Below, in pieces: positions 23,748 through 35,150 of a DNA stretch of 64,000 nucleotides (positions within the stretch are counted from its first letter, which is position 1; every line of letters starts with the position of its first letter). A model generated the notes under the pieces. The model ran no database searches, was not told the origin of the DNA, and saw only the letters and a program-made list of their open reading frames with translations. Made by a program: the position numbers and the translations under genes. Source of the stretch: Gyrodactylus bullatarudis (taxonomy: Eukaryota; Platyhelminthes; Monogenea; Gyrodactylidea; Gyrodactylidae); NCBI GenBank assembly GCA_012064415.1, contig SSNU01000034.1, positions 62,001 to 126,000 of the forward strand, read 5' to 3'.

Positions 23748-24000
23748 GACATGAAGATGAGAATTTACGAACAGCTTTGAAGATTTTAAGCAATTCAACA
23801 GAGACATTTCGGATCATAATTAGACAAAGATCGCAAAGAAAAACTTAAAATTGTGATGATTGAAGATTCAAATGGGTCGAATTCTTTGTCTTCAAATTTA
23901 ATCCCAAATATCAGTATAATCGGCGAAATTTGGCTCTAAATCGATCTTGGCTCATGAGAAAGCTGAGGAATAAAATCTGTAACCGGAAAACATCTTCTCG
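23748..24000. repeat. Decayed hairpin MITE family A end
   Basis: The left-end signature GTTGACATGAAGATGAGAAT is present, followed by weaker similarity to the family A interior. No matching right arm was found. Confidence 0.45.
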
Positions 24001-24845
24001 AATTTAAATACTAACCCCATCCTTTTTATAAATTTACATTTTTTCTGTATTCTGAAACTTACAGGAAAGTACAGTATTTATTTACAAAAAAACTATATAC
24101 ACAGGGCTAATTACGACTAATTAAAAATTCCAGATAAAAAGAGATGGAGATTTAAAAGTACTTTGGCAATTTGGATTTACAATTCTTTTCTCTTTGAAAA
24201 GAGAGAGAGCCACAATCAACGGGATTATCAACAAAAGAGGGGGTGTGCGGGTGAATGCTGATTGAGTGAGTGAGGGGGTTACCTTTTGTGCCAACTTGTC
24301 ACAGTTAATAATATCAAAGTCATCCTAGATCAAAAGCATTCGAAGGGATTTTTAAAATGTCTTGAAATTTTTTAAGAGGAAAACTAATTTTTAAAATGTC
24401 AACAAGGGAAGAAAAAATATCAACTTTCATTTACTTTTGATGGTTTTGTTACAACTCTAAAGAAGGAGGTTTCATAATTGCATCTGGGACTTTCTTGGCT
24501 GAAGTCAAGTATGAGATTTAGGAGCGATATCTAACCATACTCAACTTTTACTACTCCGATTAATTCTTAATGAGCCTAGCTGATGCTTTGCATGTATTAA
24601 TATTACTCGATTCTAAGCTTAAAAGGTTTTGCATATATATTTTTGAAGAGGAAAATCATGACAACTAAGATATTCCTAATTTTAACTGAGAAGCATATTT
24701 GACACATTTTTACAAAATTATGCTGAGTATCGATATTTCTATCAAAAAGGTGGGTACGAAGATGAAGTAGATAATTACACTCATTAAACTTTTTTCATTG
24801 TTTACTCTTCCCATGATTTATTGATGATCTACTTTGAGTTCAATT

Positions 24846-25070
24846 TTAACCCTTTCGGTGCCGAGACTATTTCACAATTTTTATAAAAACCCAAAATTTA
24901 GTTATGAAGATACCAAGTTATTTGGCCAAAAATATTACTAATGCAAGTTCACATTGTGGGCTTCAATTTAAACTTTAATTGATCCAGAAACCTATCAAAC
25001 TGGTAGAGTTATGAAGGTTAAAAAAAATTGGAAAATGGCCATATATGTCCATCGGCACCGAAAGGGTTAA
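24846..25070. mobile_element. piggyBac-type MITE with TTAA target duplication
   Basis: A 217-bp element flanked by TTAA on both sides. Perfect terminal inverted repeats: TTAACCCTTTCGGTGCCGA at 24846-24864 and its reverse complement at 25052-25070 (including TTAA). TTAA target sites and a CCC start are the hallmark of the piggyBac superfamily. Interior non-coding. Confidence 0.75.
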
Positions 25071-26339
25071 GAGAGCCCTGTTTCATGTTTTTCATAAAGA
25101 GATCATATAGGGGTTCTTCTTTCATTTTCTTTATTGGTTTCTGTATTGATTATAATTTCTTTCAGAGTGAAAGAGGCAAAGTTAAAAGGGTTGTGTTCAC
25201 CTTTGTGAAAGACGTTTTCCTCATTCTTTAACTTGCCTTTCCAGAGAGATCAAAGAATTTGTCTTTTTTTGTGCATTTCCCGAATGGGGCTTTAATCTAT
25301 TTTTCTTGATCCCCATTTCATTGTACTTTTTGATTCAGTTCCACTTTGCAATTGAAAAACCTTTTTTGTAATTTCAGTTTTTCTCTCGATTTAAGAATAC
25401 ATCTTAAAAATTAGTATTGGAGAGTATTCATTGACTTATTAAGCCCTTTTCAATACAATTTGTTGTATCATCCATTAGAAACTTAATAGCTCTTATTAAC
25501 ATATTCTAAACTGATGAGTATGCCCGAAATAGAGATCGTTATTTGTGAAATGTGTTCTGTAGAGGGACTTATGGGCTTATGGTAAAAATTAAATTGAGTA
25601 AACTGTAAAAACAAAATCTCAATTAATAAATAGTGCAGGACCTAAACTTATAAAGGTTTAGTAAAAATATTAATTAATATTACCTAAGCACATAGAATGA
25701 AATTTTTCTAGTAAACTCTCAATTGTTTTACGATAAATTGGTGACATTTATAACGAGAGGAAAACTCGATTCTACGTACAAGACAAAACACGACTTGATT
25801 TTTTCTGATGTTTTTCTATAACCTTTTGATTTTAAATCCACCCTCCCCCATTCTCTCTATGTCCATCTTTGATTTTGCTGGCTGGAGAAAAGATGGCCTA
25901 CTTAAATAATAAATTGTGCTGTCTGGATTTACATCCCAATTTAGCCATTCTTCTTCAATGTTTATAAGAAAAGATAACTACGTCTGAGAATAACTCGCCT
26001 TACTACCAATTAAGGGAAGTAGCAGCATCTGTGTCTGCCTTTATTTGCTCAGATCTATGTTTTATATCAGATCTACTGTCACTTAATCTACGCAATTAAT
26101 TCACAAACTAGGCGGGTGGATACTTTTCCAGTTTTTATTAAAATTATAAACTTAGCATTTTATAAGACAGAGAAACCTGAACAAAGTTTTCGTCCTTACC
26201 CCTTTTATGAAACCTAAATTATAGGATTTACGATTTTTTACATCAACAACCCGAGGAATATCAAGGCTTTTGATTAAAGATTTCTGTAAAAGTAAACATC
26301 TTTGAATCATCTAACTCATTTTTCTCTTCAGATAGTCAG

Positions 26340-26545
26340 GAATTGATTTATTCCATTGAATTCCATGATGAAATAAGCTAGAAATGATGAAAAAATTCAA
26401 ATCTAGACTTTATTCGAAAATTCATTAATTTTTCACATTTTCAACGTCTGACCTCAAAACTTTTGTTGAAGCGATTAAATACTGATCCTCGGGGATCGAA
26501 ATCAGACAAAGGATTCGAATTTAGTCAAAGGAGATCAGAAAAATT
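26340..26545. repeat. Single decayed arm of hairpin MITE family A
   Basis: Order and spacing of words (ATTCCATGATGAAATAAGC, TTTTCAACG, GATTAAATACTGATC, AGGATTCGAATT) parallel the left arm of the copy at 43266-43940. The opposite arm is not evident. Confidence 0.4.
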
Positions 26546-27571
26546 CCACATTTGTATGGCACAATCTGATTTTTTAAATAATCAATGAGGGAAATGTTTC
26601 AATAGGAGTTTAAATTCTCCTGGAAAAATGAGGTATTTGTATGAACTTCCTCCGAAACGTCAGCATCGAAACGCTTCGAATTCTCGTAACGTTATACAAA
26701 AAGTATTTTAGATAAATTATTCTTAAGCATAGCAAGTTCGATCAAGGGATAATTCATTCAAAGAACGGGACTACTGCGTGCTTGTGGAAAATTAAAAAGA
26801 TCTTTCAACTATTCGTCTCCCTTTGATGTTTTCTTTTCGGTTATAATTTTGTCTAATTAGCAAAGTATTGATGAAAATCTAATTCATTTTTTATGACTCT
26901 TGATTCAGCCATGAAAATCATCAAGTAGTCGTAGTAATTTTACAATGCTGAAAAATATTAATGAAAAGTAGTAAAAAAAGTTACTTCTTCTTAGGCAGAG
27001 AGAGGTAATTTCGATCTATCTGTAAAGTAGAACCATCTACTTATAATATCCCACTCTGCGTGTATTTCATCTTCTTCCCTTGCAACTCTAGCAGTGTGTA
27101 TGGCGAAAAAAGTACAATTTTTGATCCATTTAGAAGATAAAGAATAATTATTCTTTTTTCATCCGATAAATTTTATCCTTATGCAGATTCTTCTAGAATG
27201 ACGAAATTTTGGAATATTTTCTCATCAAATTAATCACTAGATTGAATGTAGGTAACTATCCATCAACCATGCGCATTCTACTCAAATGAATTCATAGGCG
27301 CTTGAATTCCAGTGTTGATTTGGAGTCTCAAATTCGCTTTTAAACTAAGCTCTTCATTAGGGGATCTTACAATGTTTGAATAGATTATTTCAGATCTCAT
27401 AATTTATCTTGAAAGTGCTATCAGTAAACTATGAACGGCTATAATGGTCAGTTAAGAAATTCATCTTCGTTAATCAGTTTAATTAATCAGTAGGGTAGAA
27501 CCTCATTATGTCACTCAGTCATAAAGGCATTCTCAATGAATAAAGAGATTTATGAAAGAAAATTACTAGAG

Positions 27572-27613
27572 CAAGATTACTACTCAGTATAATGAGTACT
27601 TGCTAAACATTTT
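27572..27613 (+). repeat. Exact 42-bp copy of protocadherin exon sequence
   Basis: Identical to 28787-28828 inside the protocadherin EC2-coding region and in the same orientation, 1.2 kb upstream of it. Flanks do not match beyond the 42 bp. Confidence 0.85.
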
Positions 27614-28393
27614 AGCAAAAATTACTGGTCTGAGACCAAACATCTTCAGATAATTTCATCAAAAAACCACTTCTAAATATTTTTTTTTATCACGATGCCA
27701 TTTGTAGGTATCATAGATGATAAGATGGGGTTGGCTCTTTCTTAATGGCCTCTCATTTTCCAAACTAAGAATTAGTGTCAAAAACTTTGGCCAAGTGATA
27801 AATATTTGATGCATAGTTATATATACCGAGTAAATTTGTTTGGCCAAATGATTTATCTCTAAAATCAGTAAAAATTAGCCTTTTTATTTGATTTTCAAAA
27901 TTTATTTCTTAGAGAATATTTGTGAACAGATTTATATGTCGCCTACTTGTATTTTATCAATGATTCATATTACTGAAGGGATATGTGTGTTACAATAGGT
28001 TGCAATCATCAGCCCATAAATTATGAAATTTAAGTTTTCATTATCATCAGGGACATTCCATGTATATTTTATGTAACACACATGTGTTGTACGCATAAAT
28101 CTTTGTCAAAATAAAACTGTACTAAAATAGAAGAAGAAAAGACAGGTAGGTCCACACTGTGTCTCTCAACTCTTCCCTCTATCTGGACACATTATCAACG
28201 TTTTCCATGTTAATGACGATGGTGTGTTATAGGGCCACCGAGGAAGGGGAAAAAATAAGAATTCTCTTCACATCATATAGGGGACCTGCAATTAGTCATA
28301 CTACACTTACTGAATAAACATTCATCATATTTTTGAAAATAAAATTTATTGCAGGTGTTATGTGATTAAAAATTTCTCTTTTTCTCTCTCCAG

Positions 28394-31300
28394 AATACTT
28401 TTACTCAAATTAACCTCTTCTTCGACAATTCGATTTCAAATCAATGAAGAAGTGCCAGTACGTACTGAGATTATCGGGATTGCTGATTATCTGGGAGACT
28501 TCAAGAGGAAGGAATGCCTCGGCAATCAAGGCCAGTGCAATCACAGCTTCAAGATTTTCGATCAAACTGAAAAGTTTGCCAAACTCCTAAGTCTTGACAA
28601 GGAGTCCGGCATTATGACCACTAGTAATCGGATCGACTATGAGGAGCTATGCCCCAATCTGTCTGATTGTACATACGATGTCAGCATTTTGTTCATATCA
28701 AGTCTATCCTCTAAGCGGCTGACTGTCTCAATTACTATCATCGACATAAATGATAATGGTCCCGAGTGGGATCGAAAGACATTCGACAAGATTACTACTC
28801 AGTATAATGAGTACTTGCTAAACATTTTCATAGATGAACATTTGAACGGGGAGATGACGAGGAAAAAGGTCCAACTTCCCCTAGCCATTGATCAGGATTC
28901 TGGAATAAATGGCAAGGTCGAGTATCGCCTAGAGGGAATCTCAAGCTTCTCCCTGAAGAAGGCAGATGAAGATGAAGATTTCTCATTGGAGTTCAACGAG
29001 GCCGACAACAAGCTATGGCTGATTTCAAATGGGAAGCTTGATGCTGAGACAAGAGACTTCTATGAATATTACCTGATAGCAGAAGATCGCGGCATTCCAG
29101 TTAAATTCAACAAGCTTTTGTTAAAGATTCACATCAACGATGTTAACGACCAAGGTCCGGTTTTCTCTCAAGAGACATACTACCCGGATTCTGTCGGAGG
29201 GTTCATCAAAGAGAATATTATTCCCGGGACAACGATTATGAGAGTTACGGCCAAGGATCATGACAAGTCCAGTCCTAATCGAGATGTCACCTACGAGTTG
29301 ATCAAGAATCAGAAACAACCAAATCAAGATTTCTTCGGTGTCCAGGAGAATGGACAGATTGTGGTGCTGAAGGAGATTGACTTTGAGCGGCTTCTCAACT
29401 TTGACCGGGAAGAGAATGGCCTAAAGGTGTTCAATCTCCTTGTCAGGGCCAAAGATGGCGTTGAGACTCCCCTCACAAAGACAGCTACTGCCACAGTTGT
29501 AGTTCCAGTGAAAGATGAAAATGATACACCGCCAAAGATAAATTTCAACTACGTTATCGACACTGAGGAGACCCTGAATAAGAAGGTCATTGGTAAGATT
29601 AGAGAGAACTCAAATTATCCTTATCAGATTGCTTACATCCACGTGAAGGATCCAGACATGTCTGGCCAAGACCAGATAACCTGTAGTATTCTTAAAGATT
29701 CCTTCAACTTGTCCATTGTTGAGAAGGCCAAAGATTTCTCAGCCAAACCAGATCTTAAAGAGGTTGATTATATCCTGACCCTGGAAAAGTCCATTGACAG
29801 GGAAGTTGAGTCGTCTGTCCATTTGACAGTTGAATGCGTCGATTCAGTCAACAATAAAGCAGTGGAACATCTAACGATAGAGATACTCGACGAGAATGAT
29901 AACTCACCAGATTTTCGCTCGAATGAGTACACATTCGATGTGATAGAGAACCAGGAGCCGTCCAACTTAATTCCGGAACGCTTCAATGGCTATTTCATTG
30001 GTAAAGTTGAAGCCTATGATAGAGATCTCGGCTCGAATGGCAAAATAAAGTATTCCCTAGTGGAGAATAGTCTGCAATTCAACTTGGTTAATTACTCTCT
30101 GATTGAGCGTCTTGTGCCTAGCTTGAATATAAAACAAAGCCTACAAAATGTTCAAACATTTGTCAGTATTAATCAGGTGTTCTCGATAAACTCCGATACC
30201 GGACTACTCTATGCTAAAATAAAGTTCGATGCTGAGACTTTTGAGAGCTTTTCTTTTCAAGTTGAGGCTAGGGATAGCCCAGAGGAGGCCGAGTTGATGA
30301 GATACTCCCGGGTCAATGTCACAATTCAAGTGCTTGACCTCAACGATAAAGAGCCAATATTCATAATGAAATCCTTGGAAGATTCCTTGATCACCACAGG
30401 GAATAGCTATTTATTTGCCATTAGTGAAAATGAGACTATTGGAGCCAGCTTGGGCAGTATCACAGCTATGGATTTAGATCGAACTCATCTAAATACTGAG
30501 AATTCAGTAGAGTTGTTGAATAAGCAAAACCTGGGTTATCGCATCAGTCAGGACTCCACCCCACTCTCGAGATCAACATTCAAAGTGAACTCTCTCAATG
30601 GACTGGTGACATTATCGAAAAAGTTGGATCGTGAAATACAGCCAACGTTTTCCTTTAATGTCCTCGCTATCGATCCCAAAATTGGAAGGAGTGGCCTCAA
30701 GATGACATCAACAGCAACAGTCACCGTACTAGTCGAGGTATGTTGCACTCAAAAAAATAGAGTTCAATGTGTGAGATATTTTTTTATTTCCTCAAGGATG
30801 TCAATGACAACGATCCGGAATTCGAGAAGCCAGTTCAGCTATGGCAAATACAGAGAGATGACCTGGGACATACTGAGAGGAATTATCTGCCATCAACAAA
30901 TCAGATAAACACCCTGATTATAGAAAAGTCCCTTTGGATGCCAGAGGAAGAGGCCTCAAGTGAGTTACTGTTAACCCCTTCAAATCGTATTTTTATCTTT
31001 CATTCAATTTTTCAATCAAGTTGTAAAATTACTGTAACCACATTTCTTTTATCAAGGTAAAGAATGTAAACTTTTCACTGTCAAGGGGAAAGACGCCGAC
31101 TTTGGCCTAAATGCAGAGTTAACATATCACTTAGAAACTGGAAATTCAGATGATAGATACTACTTGGATAAGCACACTGGAGATTTTTATTTAATCAACT
31201 ACAAGGCTCTTATTGAGAGCAATAACTCTCCGACTATCCTTGATGGCTCCAATAGCATTTATAATCTGGTCGAGTTCAAAATTTGTGATAAGGGCAGTCC

Positions 31301-33931
31301 GCAGAGATGTAGCAGTAAAATGATGCTACAAATCCTCTTCAAACTAGACGACGACCCGAATCAAATCAATAGAAACAACCAAAGCAAAATGTTTGTTTCT
31401 AACAGAAATTCATTTTAAAATCTAATAACTTTTTTTATAATATCCTTAAACTTTGGTTCAACACACACACAATTGAATATGAATTGACCGTATGAATAAA
31501 ATTCACAAATTTCATTGAGAAAAAAAAGAATAATCTAAAACATACGATCTAATCTAAGTAATGAATGAAAATTTTAAAAATATTTCTCTTGAGCAACTCC
31601 AATTGATAAAAAACCAAAAAAAATTTCTAGTATTCAGAAAAATTAAAAATCAATTGGGCCATTTTTTTGATTTCAAGTAGATTTGACTTTGTTGAGATCA
31701 CTATTATAGTAATGACTCATTACATGGAATGAGAGGGGTAACGAATGAATTTAAAAGGAAAATCTAAAAGTAACTCCCGGAACCAAGTCCGGGAATAATA
31801 ATTCAAGTGTGAAAGTTTTGTTGAATTTGTAATTAAATTTACACACATTCATTGTATTCCAAATAAATAAATAGGAGGAAAGATCAGTATGGATCAAAGG
31901 AGCGTGACAATGGCACGAGTATGCTGATCAATGAAGCGGTCATCATATGCATGGCCATCATTTTCTCTATCCTTGTCCTGGTAACAATCATCCTGATTTA
32001 TATGATTCGAAATCGAGGATCGATCCTTGCTCGTGCACTTTTACTGCGTAAGGATAAGCGAAGTAAGTGTATCTCTTGATTCAATTTGATAAAGCTAATC
32101 TCTGTTTTCCCATAAAGATTTCCCACATCCAACTGAGGCTGGAAACACATTTACCATTCAAAATGTGAGTTCCCATTTGGTGATTATTATAAAATCCATT
32201 TAAAATAATAATCTATCAGCAAAACTGTTAGACTTACTATTGAGTAGCTTAAACCTCTAATGGAAAAAGTTGTTGAAAAACTAAGAGGTGACAATAATTC
32301 ACAGTATCTTAGCCTACTACGGTTCAGCTCTAATAAGTAGGAGGGCCAAAAATAGAAATGTTTTGTCTTCTTGTTAGTTTTATTCAACAAATTTTCCTCT
32401 CATACAGCCCCAGGAGAAGGAAGTTTTGTTCTACAAAACGGCCAATCTACAAGACGCTCAATATTTTCACATGGCAGCTGTACCCAATGAAGTCTATGAA
32501 GTCAATAATAATCCAAGTGAGCACAATACTTTTTATTTTCAATAATTCTATAACTTATTCATTATTATTCATTGAACTTTGTAGACACCACTCAACTGAT
32601 GGGGAATTTGATGTTTTGTAAAAAAAAAATTTTTTCTAAACTTTCTTTTCAAAATAACGCAGGAAAAAGTAATCGAGTATTGACATCCGTAGAATTCAAA
32701 TTCCTTCAATCACCTTAGCACTCGATCAATAAATCCTGAACAAAAAAAATATTTTTGGCGCAAATTTATTCCAAATGTTACAAAAGATTGTATTTTTTGT
32801 TCTTCTCTCACTCTAACCAATGGTTATAAACCATATTTTTTTATAAAACGTCTAAATTTTTACAATTTTTAAACTAAATCACTCAAAAATGTATCAACTT
32901 AAACTGCACCGTATTTTTTCGGTACTCAAATTTCAACTCAAAAAATCAACAAAACAAGGCACTGAATATTGAGAAAGTCGAGTTTAACGTAATTTCTTCG
33001 AAACAATGTTTAACAGAACAGTCTAGATGAATTTATGATCTTGAATATTATGAATGAATTTTTTACAAATTATTTGTATTCAATGTGTGAAATTTAATGC
33101 AAGTTTCTTGCTGATCTAGTCATTTTAGTTTTAATGTATAGAATAAATAAAAAGCAAAAGTACCATTAGAGGCTAGCATCTCTCGGGGTTCTATATATAG
33201 ATAAGGCTGATTGTTGGCAGACTCCTTCCTATCGACATATTCTTAGGCCTTATTCAGGATTATTTCATTCAATTGTAACAAACAAGTCAATATTCTTAAG
33301 GGTGCCTGGAAGATTATATATTGAATATTGTTTTTTTAGTTACATTGATAGGTTTATAACCATACAGAATCATAAAATCAATTAATGTTGAAGATGACCT
33401 TTGTTTTTATCTTTTTATGTGTTTTTCTTCCATGAATTTACAGTTACACTTTTTTTCATTTATTTCATAGACTATCATTATAACACCCAAACATTTGCTC
33501 GTTCAAAAAACAACGTCAACACTGGCCTCGTCCAAAATGGAACAGGTCAGCGAGTGCAGACTCCGAAACTTACACCATCGCAAATGATGACGGCCACGCT
33601 AAGAAGGCAAAATACATCGTCTTCCACTAATCAACAACTGGTTATAATTGACAATGGAAGAAATTTCCATAATGAAACTTCGGTGTATCAGAAACTCAAT
33701 CAACCACAGATGAACTTTTACAATCCCAGTAGAGGCTTTAATGAACAAAATGAATATTCTGAGCATGTGGATGAGAAATTCCATGATCAGACTGATGACG
33801 AGACTAGAGATGAACTTGAACAGGCTCTATCCAAGAGACCCGCCGCCAACAATTATCCATTGACAAGAGAAAATTTCCATTTGTCAACAAAAAGTGTATC
33901 AGATGCCTACAAGGAAGCATCATTTGTATAG
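28394..33931 (+). CDS. PCDH: Non-clustered protocadherin, seven EC repeats (5' end missing)
   Basis: Single-pass calcium-dependent adhesion receptor of the cell surface. Exons: 28394-30737, 30797-30959, 31057-31390, 31875-32062, 32118-32164, 32408-32516, 33471-33931 (TAG); 1,214 residues visible, all junctions in phase. EC1 carries the protocadherin signature (RIDYEELCPNLSDC), and EC repeats end in DINDNGPEW (117), DVNDQGPVF (249), DENDTPPKI (374), DENDNSPDF (499), DLNDKEPIF (648) and DVNDNDPEF (782). A membrane-proximal seventh EC follows, as in delta-1 protocadherins. One TM helix at about 969-991 (VIICMAIIFSILVLVTIILI) is followed by a ~220-residue tail rich in N, Q and S. The first exon is open back to an alternative acceptor at 28354; the hydrophobic FSFSLSRILLLKLTSSS there could be a signal peptide completed by an unseen upstream exon. 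AATAAA at 33965. Confidence 0.88.
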
Positions 33932-33964
33932 AAATGTATTATTATTTATTTAGATGAATTTCAG

Positions 33965-33970
33965 AATAAA
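33965..33970 (+). terminator. poly(A) signal of protocadherin
   Basis: AATAAA 34 nt after the stop codon. The convergent HPRT gene has its own AATAAA on the minus strand at 34241-34246, so the two 3' ends do not overlap. The 357-bp interval between the stop codons holds nothing else recognisable. Confidence 0.6.
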
Positions 33971-34289
33971 ATTTATTTAATTTAAAAACATCTTAAAACA
34001 ACCATTTACTTTGAAGTAGATAGAAAAAAAACTGGTAAATTTTATTTTAAGCCTAGAATGAAATTTGGGGGTCTTTAACGCCCCCATTTGTATTAAAACT
34101 ACCATAAGGAAAAATTAAAATTTCGTTCTAGGGTTAATATTGAGGAAATAATTTTCTTCAAAATTTCAACTTGAGTTGACAATTACTATTTGCGATTGAT
34201 TTGCCATTTAAAAAAAATGCTTTATCAGAAAAAATTAAAATTTATTACAGTAGTACTAATTAGTACTTTTATCATAATAAAAAACTCAG

Positions 34290-34987
34290 CTATATTTTCA
34301 ATTCATTAATGCCAAGTTCATTTAGAATTGCAATGTGACGAAAGTTTCTAAAGTGCTCATTGTAATCCAATCCAAATCCAATTATAAACTCTTCGGGTAT
34401 TTCAAAACCAGTGAACTCGGGCATATAAGTTTTTTCAGGAAGTTTTTTCGACAGTAGAGAAACAACCCGAGTTGATTTTGGATTCTCTTTCTTTATAAAT
34501 TCAAGGAAGCTGTTCATCGTCTTACCCGTATCGACGATATCATCAACCAAGAGGACATCTTCGCCTGTAAAAACAGCTTGCTCAGTTAGGGAAATGTGCA
34601 CTTTTCCTGTAGATTTATCATTCATCTAGGAAATTTTACAATTCACAAATCACGATAGCTTACATAACTTTTAATTTTTAAGAATTCATGTGATAGGGAA
34701 ATCTTCAAATCTCTTTTATTGATAGTATTCTCGATACGAACAGATAGTTCGTTGAAGAATAAGAATGCTCCTTTCAATGCACAAATCATTTTGATGTTTT
34801 TACAATTCCTACTTGAGAAATCATCGACGATATCCTCGGCCAATTTTTCAATTCGATCCAAGATTAGTCCGTGAGGTATTAAAATTGATTTTATATATTT
34901 TTTGTAAACAGGCGATATAGTAAAAGTATCTTTATCATAGTAAACTAGTTGATGAGCCTCAACATAAGGAGTAATCGGAGAATTCAT
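34290..34987 (-). CDS. HPRT1: Hypoxanthine-guanine phosphoribosyltransferase
   Basis: Cytosolic purine-salvage enzyme: transfers phosphoribosyl from PRPP to hypoxanthine or guanine, giving IMP or GMP. Two exons (34987-34664 and 34625-34290) around a 38-bp intron give 219 residues, against 218 in human. Visible motifs: PPi loop LKG (71-73), flexible-loop KSY at the splice junction followed by NDKSTG, PRPP loop VLLVDDIVDTGKT (132-144), purine-contact Lys in LLSKK, and FEIPEEFIIGFGLDYNEHFR with the Mg/purine Asp. No key residue is missing. The ATG at 34985-34987 faces the SMG5 start 163 bp away, so the pair probably shares a bidirectional promoter. Minus-strand AATAAA at 34241-34246. Confidence 0.95.
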
Positions 34988-35150
34988 GTTAATTTAACTC
35001 GATTTGCCACTATGATCAAAAACTAAACAAATTTTGATTGTATTCTAAATTACACTTTTGTTTGTTCATTAACAAATTTTGAGCAAAATAGCATCTTGAA
35101 GTTTAAAAAAATACAATAATCCCCAAATAATCGACTGCTTCACTATAAGA
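34988..35150. promoter_or_regulatory. Bidirectional promoter interval HPRT / SMG5
   Basis: Only 163 bp separate the divergent start codons, so both promoters and 5' UTRs must fit here. The sequence is AT-rich. I see no clear TATA box at a convincing distance and no CpG cluster. The assignment rests on gene arrangement. Confidence 0.5.

Larger units (their letters stand above)
21990..28393. other. Gene-free region upstream of the protocadherin
   Basis: No conserved exon is recognisable. It holds a piggyBac-type MITE (24846-25070), decayed hairpin-MITE arms (23748-24000 and 26340-26545) and an exact 42-bp copy of protocadherin coding sequence (27572-27613). The 5' exon(s) of the protocadherin, with start codon and probably signal peptide, should lie here or further left. 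Confidence 0.5.

Noticed and set aside
33401..33470. Protocadherin exon 7 starting at an in-frame ATG upstream
   Set aside because: The stretch before 33471 is T-rich intron ending in a clear CATAG acceptor, and phase joins correctly to the previous exon only from 33471.
34290..34625. Loss of a catalytic Lys in HPRT (EIPEEF instead of EIPDKF)
   Set aside because: Counting along the human sequence shows the purine-contacting Lys is the one in LLVKR, conserved here as LLSKK. The changed Lys is not an active-site residue as far as I know.
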